Positions 45,991 through 59,467 of a stretch of DNA of 64,000 bases are shown here, in pieces (the first letter of the stretch is position 1; each line of letters begins with the position of its first letter). This stretch comes from Ricordea florida (lineage: Eukaryota > Cnidaria > Anthozoa > Corallimorpharia > Ricordeidae). The position numbers and the translations under genes are program-made. Location of the stretch: assembly GCA_949710005.1 (NCBI GenBank), contig OX453282.1:23777120-23841119 (forward strand). Direction: 5' to 3'. The notes under the pieces are model-generated. The model was given only the letters and a program-made list of their open reading frames with translations, was not told the origin of the DNA and made no database searches.

Positions 45991-48900
45991 TTTGAAAATT
46001 TTTCCTGTGAATGTCTTGCTCTTCAATCCTAAATGCATTCAAATGTTCATCAAAGTTAATAGTGTCAAAAACATTCAATGCAAAATAACAACCAAATTCC
46101 ATAATGAACCATATTTTCTTCAGACACCCAAATACCGGAAAGCCTGCTTCATTCAGGCAAAACAAAAGAAAATTATTAAAACCTGGCTTGTATTTTGTTC
46201 CAAACAGTTCAATCTGGTTACACTCAAACACTGAATGGACATCAAGATCAAGTTGAATTCCACTGAATCGTGAAATGTAATTTTTCACATCAACTGCTGA
46301 CTGACCTTTTAAAACTTTATAGTGTCCAAATATTATATCCTCACTAAACATATTATCCTGATCTGTCCCATTACCACCCATCTGTATGAAATCTGCACAC
46401 TCCATTTGTTGATTTCTTGTTGCCAGTGAAAAAGGGAGGTTTTTAAAATTCCTGATTTTCTTTGCCAGGTCCTTAAAATATGCATGCTTGCCCTCAAACC
46501 TCATGCACCAACATCGAATCAAAGGGCCAAATGCAAGCATTTGTGAGGGTAGATGAACAAGATAATGCTGCTTTGGGATGATATTAACATTGTATGTTCT
46601 CTTAAAGTTTGTTAAGTACTCCTTAACAGTACTTTTCAGATAGAGAACACTAGCCTGGGTTATTTTGCTACAGAAGGCAATGCCCATTATCTCAAGTAGG
46701 GTTATAAAGGAAATCCATTGTGGAGACATGTGATCTACATAATTTTGAACAATGAATGGTAATATTTGAGACAAAAGCCACATTGTACTTGCTGTTTGTC
46801 CTAAGTTTGTGGAGCTTTTCATTTCAAGATCCCCTTGCTTCATGACAATTGGTCTATTTTTGGCATCTGTGTAGCCCAGAGGAAAATGCTTAATTGCATG
46901 ATTTAATTCATCAAGTGTAATAACCCCTTGGGTTGTCATTAAAACATTGAACAAGAGTTTCATCTCATATTGAAGAATGCCCTCCAAAAAGATGTGCATG
47001 ACATCTTGTGGTAGTTGATAAGTGACATCGAAGTACGGTATATTAGAAAGCATTGAACGCCGGTTAATACCATACTCTTTACAAAAATAATCCTTTAAAT
47101 ACTTGCTTGGCGCATTTTCAATATCATACAGCTGTTCCTCGTGATCATCCTGATCCCTCAGTTGGAACAAGTCTTCTTTATAATACATTTGCATAGTCTC
47201 AAAGGTGGCCATACAATGTCTACATTTCCGCCTTGCCCCTCCAACACCTTCCTTGAAACCACCTGCTGCATGACTAGCTGGAGTGTCTGCCAGGAAAGCT
47301 AAAACTGCTCCTCTTAATGCGACTTGACCTACATTTCTTATGGTAAAGGTATAGCCATCATCCTTACCTAAAAGTTTCATGTCAGAAACAAGTGGTTCAA
47401 ATATCTTCTCCAAGGCTATTGCCTTATACTTTTTAAAGGTTTTGTAAGCACACACAGCAAAAAGTTTAATTGACCTTAATTTGGAACGATACACTGGAAG
47501 AAGATTTGCCAACTGATAGTAGAATAAGCACATCTTATGTGGTTTGTTGGTTAGGGGATTACAAACATTAACATCATCATAGTATAACAACAACTGAATA
47601 GCCCTTGCATCATTTGAAAACAAGGGATGTTCACTGAACAATGTCCCATTGCTCAAGTCACTTAAGGTTGCAGGGTCTTCTTGCCCCTGCTGTACTTCTG
47701 CATTCATGACCATTTGAAATATCCTTGGTGATGACAGCTGTTGTTGCAAGCTTTGTAGAATAGGTATATAGTAAAAGGAATCTTCAACCTCTACTATCTT
47801 CTTTTTATTTTTCCTCTTGCACACTTTTCTGTGCTTTCCCAATACGATCTTTATAGGTTCCTTGACAGTAGAAATCAGAAGAAAACAGCCAACTTTCACA
47901 GAATGCAGTTTACACTAGAAGCTAATTAGAAGGATAATGGATTGCAATTTTATTACAGCCAAGACAGAAACCAGTTGTACATCAAATCTTTTTGAAAATT
48001 TATGATATATAATTAATTTCATTGTCAATAATGAAATTAAGGCACGGCAAGGTGCTTGCACCTTGTGGCCTAAATAATTTGCACTGGCAATAGACTATAC
48101 TGAAATTAGCGCATGTGCCAACAGCCATAAGTATAACTTATTTGCACATGGACTGAATGATCAGCCTTGTCATTAAAATGAACAACTTTTCAGCAGTCAG
48201 GCATAATAGCTAGCTGTCAACTTGTAGTGCAATATTAATTTTTCCCCTACCACATAGCCAGCACTTTCTTTCCAGTTTCCATCCACACTTGAGCAGGAAA
48301 ATGTCTTTGTTGCTTGGCAGAGATCATCACTTTCAGCAAACACCTCTTCTAAACCCTGTACTTCATTCATATCTATATTTGCAGAGTCCAGGCATTTCTT
48401 AAGTCCATTTTTCAACTGCATAACAGTAGCCAAAATAAGTTCTGATGTGCAAAAGGCTATGTTATGCATGGTTTTTTCACTCAGAGTATTTTTGTGTTTT
48501 ATTTTAAGTAGAAACTTTTCCCCAAGTTCTTGAAGTGTTTCTGGTAAGTCTGTATGGTTATGATCAGTTTCCAGGTCTGAAATGTCAGATAGAGAACCAG
48601 ACTCCACTTCATGGTGGTCTGGTGCTAAAGCATGGCTGTCATCATTGCTCTTGATATCATTATCATCTTCCTCAAACTCCTTTGACTCCACTGGGCAAAA
48701 AGAAAATAAAAGTTAAATAAAACTTAAGTTTCCATCCAGTTAAAAGTCATCCTCTAACAAGTACCTCATTCTGAAAAGAAATAGGCAGAATTTATTTGCC
48801 AAGCAGAGGTTTCTATTTCCCATTTTTTCTTACATGTTCATCGGTTCTTTTTTATACTATTCTACCATCAAAAGAAAAATTAAGGGAAATATGACAAAAA

Positions 48901-49578
48901 GAGACATGAACTTGCTGCATGGGTGATGGATTTTAGTTAAGAATTCAATCTGGATCAAGAAGTGGGGCCTGCTGCAAAGGGTCAAATAGCTGACTCTGTC
49001 AAGCATGGTCAGAGCCCCTCTATTTTCTAACATGGTCAAAAACCTGAAATATAGAGCTGTGAATAGTATATTTATATCAACCTGCCCCCTTCTCCAAACA
49101 AGAGACTAAGACTAGCCTTAACTTGTGCTATTGTGCTGTTTGTTTTCAAGCTTCAGTTTTCCCAAGGTAACAAAGAAAGAGAGGATTCATCCCCCCCTCA
49201 CCACCCACCCCCCACCCCCCCAGCCCCCACGTCCCCTCTCAGGGAGCATGCTAGGGTACCTGTAGAAATTCACGATACGAAAAACCGCACAACCAATGAG
49301 ACGCAGAAAAAGTAGTGTCAATTGTCAAGTTGCATGTAAAATATTTACTCACCTACGATACCACCCTCGCTTTCAATAGGGTCGACGTCCAAAAGGTGTT
49401 CCCTGTGTCTGTCCCGCACGTGTTTCACCAGTGAATTTATCTTTTCATAATCTCTATCACAGCTATCAAATCTGCATTTTATAGCTCTTGTATCACCAGA
49501 GTGTCGCGAATTGAAGTGCGACAAAAGCAAATTCAAAGTTAAACAAGTAAACAAACAAAGAGGGCACTTCCACGCCAT
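45941..49578 (-). CDS. Transposase B, CACTA/EnSpm Tnp2-like with C2H2 fingers (three exons, about 879 aa)
   Basis: Exons by eye: 49,353-49,578, 48,251-48,690 and 45,941-47,914; GT-AG borders, total 2,640 nt. Exon 1 encodes two C2H2-type fingers (CPLCLFTC...SHFNSRH and CRFDSCDRDYEKINSLVKHV). Exon 2 is acidic, then helical (LGEKFLLKIKHKNTLSEKT). Exon 3 is the catalytic region: LLYYDDVNVCNPL (about residue 330), FLADTPASHAAGGF (about 427) and LPQDVMHIFLEGILQYE (about 522), the D/D/E-bearing blocks of metazoan EnSpm transposases. A Cys motif (CRHCMATFETMQ) lies between. It is not closely similar to transposase A. The frame appears intact. It should act on CACTA ends in the nucleus. Confidence 0.85.
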
Positions 49579-49847
49579 GTTCGGTCTACATTCGCGGAAA
49601 CTCCGTCCGGGGTATCAAATTTCTCTTTTTTTGGAAGACTAAAGAGTGACATACATCAATTTAATACTTAACGAATGGAGAGGCAGGATGTAAGACACGT
49701 GATCCACGGCATTTGGGCGGGAAAAGAAAGGCGTCGTTCCGTTGACTTCTATCGTTCTATTGCGGAGTTCACATGGTGGTTTTCTCTATTTGTCTCGGGT
49801 ACTGTTATTTGCTGTTCGTTGTTTTACCGAATTGGTTTCTTCCAGAG
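49579..49847. promoter_or_regulatory. Bidirectional promoter region, transposase B / SAM gene B
   Basis: About 270 bp between divergent starts. An upstream in-frame ATG at 49,773 would add a hydrophobic leader to SAM gene B; the SAM-domain alignment favours 49,848. Confidence 0.45.
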
Positions 49848-52800
49848 ATGTCAGGGGGAATTCCAAATGATCCGGAAGAGTTGTCGCGATGGCTGAAGCA
49901 CGAGACGAATCTTCGCTGCGACATACGCAAATTGTTACGAGGTAAGCAGTTCTGTTTGAGCTTTATATAACTGGAAACGTTTCGCAACCTGGAGCATTCA
50001 CTACGATAATACGAGGGTAGCATCTTTATTTGGGTCCCAATAAATTATAACTTACGTTTATATATCTCGTTCGACCAATTGCAATCTCGTGTTAGAAAGA
50101 TTCGCTAAAAGGAGAAGTACTTCTCATAATTAATAAACCGCATTTCTCCTTTAGCAGAAAGTCGACCAAAAAATAAAGAAATAATAATCTGTACAAGTTC
50201 TTGGTGCCCTAACCGAAGAGTACAAACTCGGAAAATGAAAATACTATAACTTCTTGCGAACGTGGGAAAACGAGTCTGCCATAACACTGGTATGCGGTAA
50301 CGCTAATCTTATGGTTAATTTTCATCTCAATCTCTCGTTCCCAGAGGGTGCATTTCCCTAATCCAGTGCGGATAACCCAGATCTCTCTCATGAGATCGTT
50401 GGCTAAAATCTCTTGCATTTATTTTTTCACAATAAAACTGCATACCAAAATCCTGTCATAGAGAAACACTTAATCCCACCAGTCCTCTTTGCCCTTTCCT
50501 CTGGATTTAAGAAAGATGGCACAGGCTCTGGGAACACCTTAGACACATCTATTCCACTTATGGCATGATTGTTTAAAACACAAGCCATTTCTTTTGATGC
50601 TGTCTTAATTTGTGGGAAAAATGCTCTTGTTCTTGTAACCTGTGAAGACAACCATTAACAGCTTCCAAATTCTGCAATCTGGATTTTTCAGCAAACAGTG
50701 TTGGAGGAAAGACTCTAATAAAATTAAACAGAGCTGATCTCAATGATCTTCTGCCAAATGATTTCCTGGCACGGAAGGAATTGTGCGATGTCATCACAAA
50801 TCTTGTAAGTGTGACAAAGATTATATTGTACACCAATAAGACATTTCTGAGTTGCTTTGAACCCAATAACAATAGTGACCTTCGCTGCTCAAATGAATTG
50901 TATTTCTTTGCTTATTTATTTGAGGAAATTATACTTTGTTAATTTAGTTAGTTAATAATAAAATTGGTTAATGATTCTCTCGCTTTAATTAATAAGGATT
51001 AGATGCCATGTGTTCACTTGCAGAGATTATGCATGTTGTAAAGCATTTCTTAAGTAATGAGCCTGTTCTGGTTTGAAATTTCAGAAAAGTTCTCCTGTTG
51101 AAATTATGGACAAGCATGAGGATTTGATGGGTGGTGGTGATGAATTACAAGACAGTCCTGAATGCTCCCAGCCAGTAAGAAGTCAATGAAATATTTGTTT
51201 TAACCATATTCAGTATCTATGGTAGGATATTTGGATCTGAATATTGTTTTCATCAGAGATCTCTATTGCCTGCTAAGTCTGTTAGACCCGCTTCAGCTAC
51301 AAGATATTTATTGTGCGATGAAAGGAATTCTAAATTTGCATCTTACTGCTGAAATGCAGCAAATGGTTAGCAGTTACTGCTGGTGTTGTTTGTTTCTAAT
51401 TACAGTTCCAGCCTCGAAAAATGTCATCACCATTGGTAATCCCCTCCTTGAAAAGGGAAAGATCTCTTTCACCATCAACATTGTCACTGGACTCGGAGTA
51501 CCAATTAGAAAGTGATAGTAGCTTTGGGCTTGAAACTCAGACAAGTGCCAACACTCCAAGGCCATCTACTTCAACGTTCAAGTTTACAAAACAGAGTGAC
51601 AAGTGGGAAAATTTCACCTTTCCATCTCCACCTGGCCTTAATAAGTATAAGGATATCCCAGACAGCATTAGAAAACAAGTCATCCGCGATGTCTACACCT
51701 GTATGCGTGCACACTGTGAGGGTCAGAAGATTCTCAGCGAGGATTTCATCATGGTCACAAAACTGGTTTGCAGAAAAATACCACAACTTAAAGACCAGGA
51801 ACCTGTTGGACTCAAATTTCGTGGAGAGTTTGCTTATTATGTAAGTTGCTATCTAATAACCTTGTAGGTCTTCAGAGCTGTCACTGTCTGATGAGCAGAA
51901 GGGGAAGGGGCAAAAAAAGAGCTTTGAATTGCCAGTTGCCACTCAGTGTACTGTATTCATCAGCATGATGTAATTTTTATATAATTTGTATAACATGTGC
52001 ATCATCGTGTTCAGACAACGTGGTGCAAAGGATTTGGAAAACTATGTCTATGTGCCATAGCTGGTAAGTATGTACCAAGGGCCAAGATAAATGGTACTTT
52101 TGGAAGCTGGACAAGATGCAGTAAGGTATCTGCTATGGTGAACAAGTGACTCATCAAGCAGAAGAGCTCTGAAGGTTAGATTTGGTGCTTTTGGATGGAG
52201 GTGATGTTTGTTATTTTTACAGTTACTTCCCAGTGTTAGCTGATAGTGGTGTGTTTAGACATTTACAATCTAATTGGTGTTCTTAAGTACCAATTTGGCT
52301 CTACTGTTGTGGTTTTTGTGCTACTGTCCTGGGTGATGCTGGGTACTACATGACTTTAATGTCACATGTTAATTGAAATGTTTTAACTGCAGGGGACTGT
52401 TCTTTACCTGTTGAGGAAACGACATTCAAACATGAAGAGAACAAACACAGAGGATGTGCAAGCAAAACCAAAGTCCAAGAAGGGGAAGCAACCTGCTGAG
52501 TTGGAGCCTTCTCCAGATGACATACAAAAACACCACAAGCAAATTATGTTGGAGCTGCGAAAGGAACCAGTGAACCATGAGGCCGTAAAGAAACTCCAAG
52601 AGCTCTCATTTGCATCCCGGGTTGAAGATATTGGAAGTAATTTCAAGGGACCTGATGTTGTGGCAAATGTCTGTCAAAAGTACCCATTTCTCCAATTAGA
52701 ACAACAGGTGAAGTTTGTGGTATTATATTTAACAGTAACATTAGTCTAAGAGCAGTTTGCAGTAAGTGAGAATTTCAGTAAGACAATTGAAATTAATTGT

Positions 52801-55800
52801 GAACAATTTGTTTGTTAATTTAGTTAGTTAATAATAAAATTGGTTAATGATTCTCTCGCTTTAATTAATAAGGATTAGATGCCATGTGTTCACTTGCAGA
52901 GATTATGCATGTTGTAAAGCATTTCTTAAGTAATGAGCCTGTTCTGGTTTGAAATTTCAGAAAAGTTCTCCTGTTGAAATTATGGACAAGCATGAGGATT
53001 TGATGGGTGGTGGTGATGAATTACAAGACAGTCCTGAATGCTCCCAGCCGGTAAGAAGTCAATGAAATATTTGTTTTAACCATAGTCAGTATCTATGGTA
53101 GGATATTTGGATCTGAATATTGTTTTCATCAGAGATCTCTATTGCCTGCTAAGTCTGTTAGACCCGCTTCAGCTACAAGATATTTATTGTGCGATGAAAG
53201 GAATTCTAAATTTGCATCTTACTGCTGAAATGCAGCAAATGGTTAGCAGTTACTGCTGGTGTTGTTTGTTTCTAATTACAGTTCCAGCCTCGAAAAATGT
53301 CATCACCATTGGTAATCCCCTCCTTGAAAAGGGAAAGATCTCTTTCACCATCAACATTGTCACTGGACTCGGAGTACCAATTAGAAAGTGATAGTAGCTT
53401 TGGGCTTGAAACTCAGACAAGTGCCAACACTCCAAGGCCATCTACTTCAACGTTCAAGTTTACAAAACAGAGTGACAAGTGGGAAAATTTCACCTTTCCA
53501 TCTCCACCTGGCCTTAATAAGTATAAGGATATCCCAGACAGCATTAGAAAACAAGTCATCCGCGATGTCTACACCTGTATGCGTGCACACTGTGAGGGTC
53601 AGAAGATTCTCAGTGAGGATTTCATCATGGTCGCAAAACTGGTTTGCAGAAAAATACCACAACTTAAAGACCAGGAACCTGTTGGACTCAAATTTCGTGG
53701 AGAGTTTGCTTATTATGTAAGTTGCTATCTAATAACCTTGTAGGTCTTCAGAGCTGTCACTGTCTGATGAGCAGAAGGGGAAGGGGCAAAAAAAGAGCTT
53801 TGAATTGCCAGTTGCCACTCAGTGTACTGTATTCATCAGCATGATGTAATTTTTATATAATTTGTATAACATGTGCATCATCGTGTTCAGACAACGTGGT
53901 GCAAAGGATTTGGAAAACTATGTCTATGTGCCATAGCTGGTAAGTATGTACCAAGGGCCAAGATAAATGGTACTTTTGGAAGCTGGACAAGATGCAGTAA
54001 GGTATCTGCTATGGTGAACAAGTGACTCATCAAGCAGAAGAGCTCTGAAGGTTAGATTTGGTGCTTTTGGATGGAGGTGATGTTTGTTATTTTTACAGTT
54101 ACTTCCCAGTGTTAGCTGATAGTGGTGTGTTTAGACATTTACAATCTAATTGGTGTTCTTAAGTACCAATTTGGCTCTACTGTTGTGGTTTTTGTGCTAC
54201 TGTCCTGGGTGATGCTGGGTACTACATGACTTTAATGTCACATGTTAATTGAAATGTTTTAACTGCAGGGGACTGTTCTTTACCTGTTGAGGAAACGACA
54301 TTCAAACATGAAGAGAACAAACACAGAGGATGTGCAAGCAAAACCAAAGTCCAAGAAGGGGAAGCAACCTGCTGAGTTGGAGCCTTCTCCAGATGACATA
54401 CAAAAACACCACAAGCAAATTATGTTGGAGCTGCGAAAGGAACCAGTGAACCATGAGGCCGTAAAGAAACTCCAAGAGCTCTCATTTGCATCCCGGGTTG
54501 AAGATATTGGAAGTAATTTCAAGGGACCTGATGTTGTGGCAAATGTCTGTCAAAAGTACCCATTTCTCCAATTAGAACAACAGGTGAAGTTTGTGGTATT
54601 ATATTTAACAGTAACATTAGTCTAAGAGCAGTTTGCAGTAAGTGAGAATTTCAGTAAGACAATTGAAATTAATTGTGAACAATTTGTTTGTTAATTTAGT
54701 TAGTTAATAATAAAATTGGTTAATGATTCTCTCGCTTTAATTAATAAGGATTAGATGCCATGTGTTCACTTGCAGAGATTATGCATGTTGTAAAGCATTT
54801 CTTAAGTAATGAGCCTGTTCTGGTTTGAAATTTCAGAAAAGTTCTCCTGTTGAAATTATGGACAAGCATGAGGATTTGATGGGTGGTGGTGATGAATTAC
54901 AAGACAGTCCTGAATGCTCCCAGCCGGTAAGAAGTCAATGAAATATTTGTTTTAACCATATTCAGTATCTATGGTAGGATATTTGGATCTGAATATTGTT
55001 TTCATCAGAGATCTCTATTGCCTGCTAAGTCTGTTAGACCCGCTTCAGCTACAAGATATTTATTGTGCGATGAAAGGAATTCTAAATTTGCATCTTACTG
55101 CTGAAATGCAGCAAATGGTTAGCAGTTACTGCTGGTGTTGTTTGTTTCTAATTACAGTTCCAGCCTCGAAAAATGTCATCACCATTGGTAATCCCCTCCT
55201 TGAAAAGGGAAAGATCTCTTTCACCATCAACATTGTCACTGGACTCGGAGTACCAATTAGAAAGTGATAGTAGCTTTGGGCTTGAAACTCAGACAAGTGC
55301 CAACACTCCAAGGCCATCTACTTCAACGTTCAAGTTTACAAAACAGAGTGACAAGTGGGAAAATTTCACCTTTCCATCTCCACCTGGCCTTAATAAGTAT
55401 AAGGATATCCCAGACAGCATTAGAAAACAAGTCATCCGCGATGTCTACACCTGTATGCGTGCACACTGTGAGGGTCAGAAGATTCTCAGTGAGGATTTCA
55501 TCATGGTCGCAAAACTGGTTTGCAGAAAAATACCACAACTTAAAGACCAGGAACCTGTTGGACTCAAATTTCGTGGAGAGTTTGCTTATTATGTAAGTTG
55601 CTATCTAATAACCTTGTAGGTCTTCAGAGCTGTCACTGTCTGATGAGCAGAAGGGGAAGGGGCAAAAAAAGAGCTTTGAATTGCCAGTTGCCACTCAGTG
55701 TACTGTATTCATCAGCATGATGTAATTTTTATATAATTTGTATAACATGTGCATCATCGTGTTCAGACAACGTGGTGCAAAGGATTTGGAAAACTATGTC

Positions 55801-58800
55801 TATGTGCCATAGCTGGTAAGTATGTACCAAGGGCCAAGATAAATGGTACTTTTGGAAGCTGGACAAGATGCAGTAAGGTATCTGCTATGGTGAACAAGTG
55901 ACTCATCAAGCAGAAGAGCTCTGAAGGTTAGATTTGGTGCTTTTGGATGGAGGTGATGTTTGTTATTTTTACAGTTACTTCCCAGTGTTAGCTGATAGTG
56001 GTGTGTTTAGACATTTACAATCTAATTGGTGTTCTTAAGTACCAATTTGGCTCTACTGTTGTGGTTTTTGTGCTACTGTCCTGGGTGATGCTGGGTACTA
56101 CATGACTTTAATGTCACATGTTAATTGAAATGTTTTAACTGCAGGGGACTGTTCTTTACCTGTTGAGGAAACGACATTCAAACATGAAGAGAACAAACAC
56201 AGAGGATGTGCAAGCAAAACCAAAGTCCAAGAAGGGGAAGCAACCTGCTGAGTTGGAGCCTTCTCCAGATGACATACAAAAACACCACAAGCAAATTATG
56301 TTGGAGCTGCGAAAGGAACCAGTGAACCATGAGGCCGTAAAGAAACTCCAAGAGCTCTCATTTGCATCCCGGGTTGAAGATATTGGAAGTAATTTCAAGG
56401 GACCTGATGTTGTGGCAAATGTCTGTCAAAAGTACCCATTTCTCCAATTAGAACAACAGGTGAAGTTTGTGGTATTATATTTAACAGTAACATTAGTCTA
56501 AGAGCAGTTTGCAGTAAGTGAGAATTTCAGTAAGACAATTGAAATTAATTGTGAACAATTTGTTTGTTAATTTAGTTAGTTAATAATAAAATTGGTTAAT
56601 GATTCTCTCGCTTTAATTAATAAGGATTAGATGCCATGTGTTCACTTGCAGAGATTATGCATGTTGTAAAGCATTTCTTAAGTAATGAGCCTGTTCTGGT
56701 TTGAAATTTCAGAAAAGTTCTCCTGTTGAAATTATGGACAAGCATGAGGATTTGATGGGTGGTGGTGATGAATTACAAGACAGTCCTGAATGCTCCCAGC
56801 CGGTAAGAAGTCAATGAAATATTTGTTTTAACCATATTCAGTATCTATGGTAGGATATTTGGATCTGAATATTGTTTTCATCAGAGATCTCTATTGCCTG
56901 CTAAGTCTGTTAGACCCGCTTCAGCTACAAGATATTTATTGTGCGATGAAAGGAATTCTAAATTTGCATCTTACTGCTGAAATGCAGCAAATGGTTAGCA
57001 GTTACTGCTGGTGTTGTTTGTTTCTAATTACAGTTCCAGCCTCGAAAAATGTCATCACCATTGGTAATCCCCTCCTTGAAAAGGGAAAGATCTCTTTCAC
57101 CATCAACATTGTCACTGGACTCGGAGTACCAATTAGAAAGTGATAGTAGCTTTGGGCTTGAAACTCAGACAAGTGCCAACACTCCAAGGCCATCTACTTC
57201 AACGTTCAAGTTTACAAAACAGAGTGACAAGTGGGAAAATTTCACCTTTCCATCTCCACCTGGCCTTAATAAGTATAAGGATATCCCAGACAGCATTAGA
57301 AAACAAGTCATCCGCGATGTCTACACCTGTATGCGTGCACACTGTGAGGGTCAGAAGATTCTCAGTGAGGATTTCATCATGGTCGCAAAACTGGTTTGCA
57401 GAAAAATACCACAACTTAAAGACCAGGAACCTGTTGGACTCAAATTTCGTGGAGAGTTTGCTTATTATGTAAGTTGCTATCTAATAACCTTGTAGGTCTT
57501 CAGAGCTGTCACTGTCTGATGAGCAGAAGGGGAAGGGGCAAAAAAAGAGCTTTGAATTGCCAGTTGCCACTCAGTGTACTGTATTCATCAGCATGATGTA
57601 ATTTTTATATAATTTGTATAACATGTGCATCATCGTGTTCAGACAACGTGGTGCAAAGGATTTGGAAAACTATGTCTATGTGCCATAGCTGGTAAGTATG
57701 TACCAAGGGCCAAGATAAATGGTACTTTTGGAAGCTGGACAAGATGCAGTAAGGTATCTGCTATGGTGAACAAGTGACTCATCAAGCAGAAGAGCTCTGA
57801 AGGTTAGATTTGGTGCTTTTGGATGGAGGTGATGTTTGTTATTTTTACAGTTACTTCCCAGTGTTAGCTGATAGTGGTGTGTTTAGACATTTACAATCTA
57901 ATTGGTGTTCTTAAGTACCAATTTGGCTCTACTGTTGTGGTTTTTGTGCTACTGTCCTGGGTGATGCTGGGTACTACATGACTTTAATGTCACATGTTAA
58001 TTGAAATGTTTTAACTGCAGGGGACTGTTCTTTACCTGTTGAGGAAACGACATTCAAACATGAAGAGAACAAACACAGAGGATGTGCAAGCAAAACCAAA
58101 GTCCAAGAAGGGGAAGCAACCTGCTGAGTTGGAGCCTTCTCCAGATGACATACAAAAACACCACAAGCAAATTATGTTGGAGCTGCGAAAGGAACCAGTG
58201 AACCATGAGGCCGTAAAGAAACTCCAAGAGCTCTCATTTGCATCCCGGGTTGAAGATATTGGAAGTAATTTCAAGGGACCTGATGTTGTGGCAAATGTCT
58301 GTCAAAAGTACCCATTTCTCCAATTAGAACAACAGGTGAAGTTTGTGGTATTATATTTAACAGTAACATTAGTCTAAGAGCAGTTTGCAGTAAGTGAGAA
58401 TTTCAGTAAGACAATTGAAATTAATTGTGAACAATTTGTTTGAACATGAAGCTTCATGCAGTGGTTTCACACCCGTGGGACATTGAAGCTTGCAGTTTTT
58501 ACATGTTTGTGTTTGGTTTTCAGCTGCTCCATGAATTGGTGCTACATGTTTCCAGAGTGACTGGAGAGGATGCCAGTGTGAAAGCATTTCAAAGTAAATG
58601 GCAGCAGTTACTTCCATATTTATTTGAAGAGGAAACAGCACAAGGTATAGTTTTGCAGATCAGCATGTCCAACTGCTATTCCCTCTTACAAAAGTTAATA
58701 ATAACCTTGGTGTCATTTTACTTACCCTTGTTTTTTAGATGTTATGCCATGGACAGGAATAAAAAAAGATGTGCACTTTCTTTGATGAATGCCCTTCAAT

Positions 58801-59467
58801 TGTGTTTTGTGTAGATCATCAAGTGAGTACACAAAAATTTTTATTATAAACTTGAGGTTAATTTTAGCCTTTTTGATAGAAGGTCAAAGTTTGAACTCGG
58901 ATGCATAAGAAGTGAGATGCTTAGTGTTAAATCCCACATCCTGCGTTTGTCAAAAGGAAATGTTTTTCCAAATTACGTAACTTTCATCATAGCGAAATTA
59001 AATTTTTGGCCCAGTCACGACATATTCATCCCCACATTTAAACCTACAAGTGGTTCTCTCGGAGAATGTTGTGTGCCACATAAAGTAATAGAATCTCTCT
59101 TGTTTCTCTTTAGGCCAGTGGGGATATAGATGAATTTATCAAGAAGGAAGTGAAAAGTAGTGCTGCGAGACTTGTGGCATTTGATCCATCTGAAGAAGTT
59201 CCAGCTGCTTCTAACGATCACTCAGGCCAGCTATTTGTTATGGTTGATAAGGCGATTTTTTTGGAAATTGAAGGAAAGATTGACTACTCAAAGGGGCTGT
59301 TGTTGCTACTGGCAACTTATTATTGTTTTAATCTTCAGTATGATTCAAAAGAAAAGCTGCTTTATCAGTTTCTTGAAGAATTTGTGTTGGGCATAAAGCC
59401 ATTGCGAAGAACATTTAAGTACAGGCAAATCTGCAACAACATTTTTAAGAAACAAAACAAATCATAG
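49848..59467 (+). CDS. SAM gene B, SAMD3-like, with a fourfold exon cassette and a frameshift
   Basis: Exons 1 and 2 (49,848-49,941; 50,692-50,804) encode a SAM domain (EELSRWLKHETNLRCDIRKL ... VGGKTLIKLNRADLNDLL). Exons 3-6 (51,085-51,174; 51,406-51,840; 52,015-52,125; 52,393-52,707) total 951 nt, all phase 0, and recur at +1,876, +3,752 and +5,628. They encode FPSPPGLNKYKDIPDSIRKQ, FGSWTRCSKGTVLYLLRKRH and VCQKYPFL blocks as in SAMD3-like proteins. Exons 7-9 (58,524-58,644; 58,739-58,822; 59,114-59,467) finish the family pattern (LLHELVLHV, GQLFVMVDK). Exon 8 has one base too many relative to exon 9; the A7 run at 58,761-58,767 is the likely spot. Read as given, TGA at 58,782 truncates the protein. 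Function of the family is unknown. Confidence 0.7.
50935..58438 (+). repeat. Four-copy tandem duplication, 1,876-bp unit
   Basis: Unit starts at 50,935, 52,811, 54,687 and 56,563, and a four-base TTTG overlap marks the junctions. Copies are nearly identical: copy 1 differs at about three sites in exons 3-4 (one changes Thr to Ala), and copy 2 has one private change near 53,086. It could be a recent amplification or, less likely, an assembly artefact. Confidence 0.9.

Noticed and set aside
50427..50872. Minus-strand frames of 74 and 99 aa
   Set aside because: The plus strand here holds exon 2 of SAM gene B with good splice sites and a SAM-domain match.
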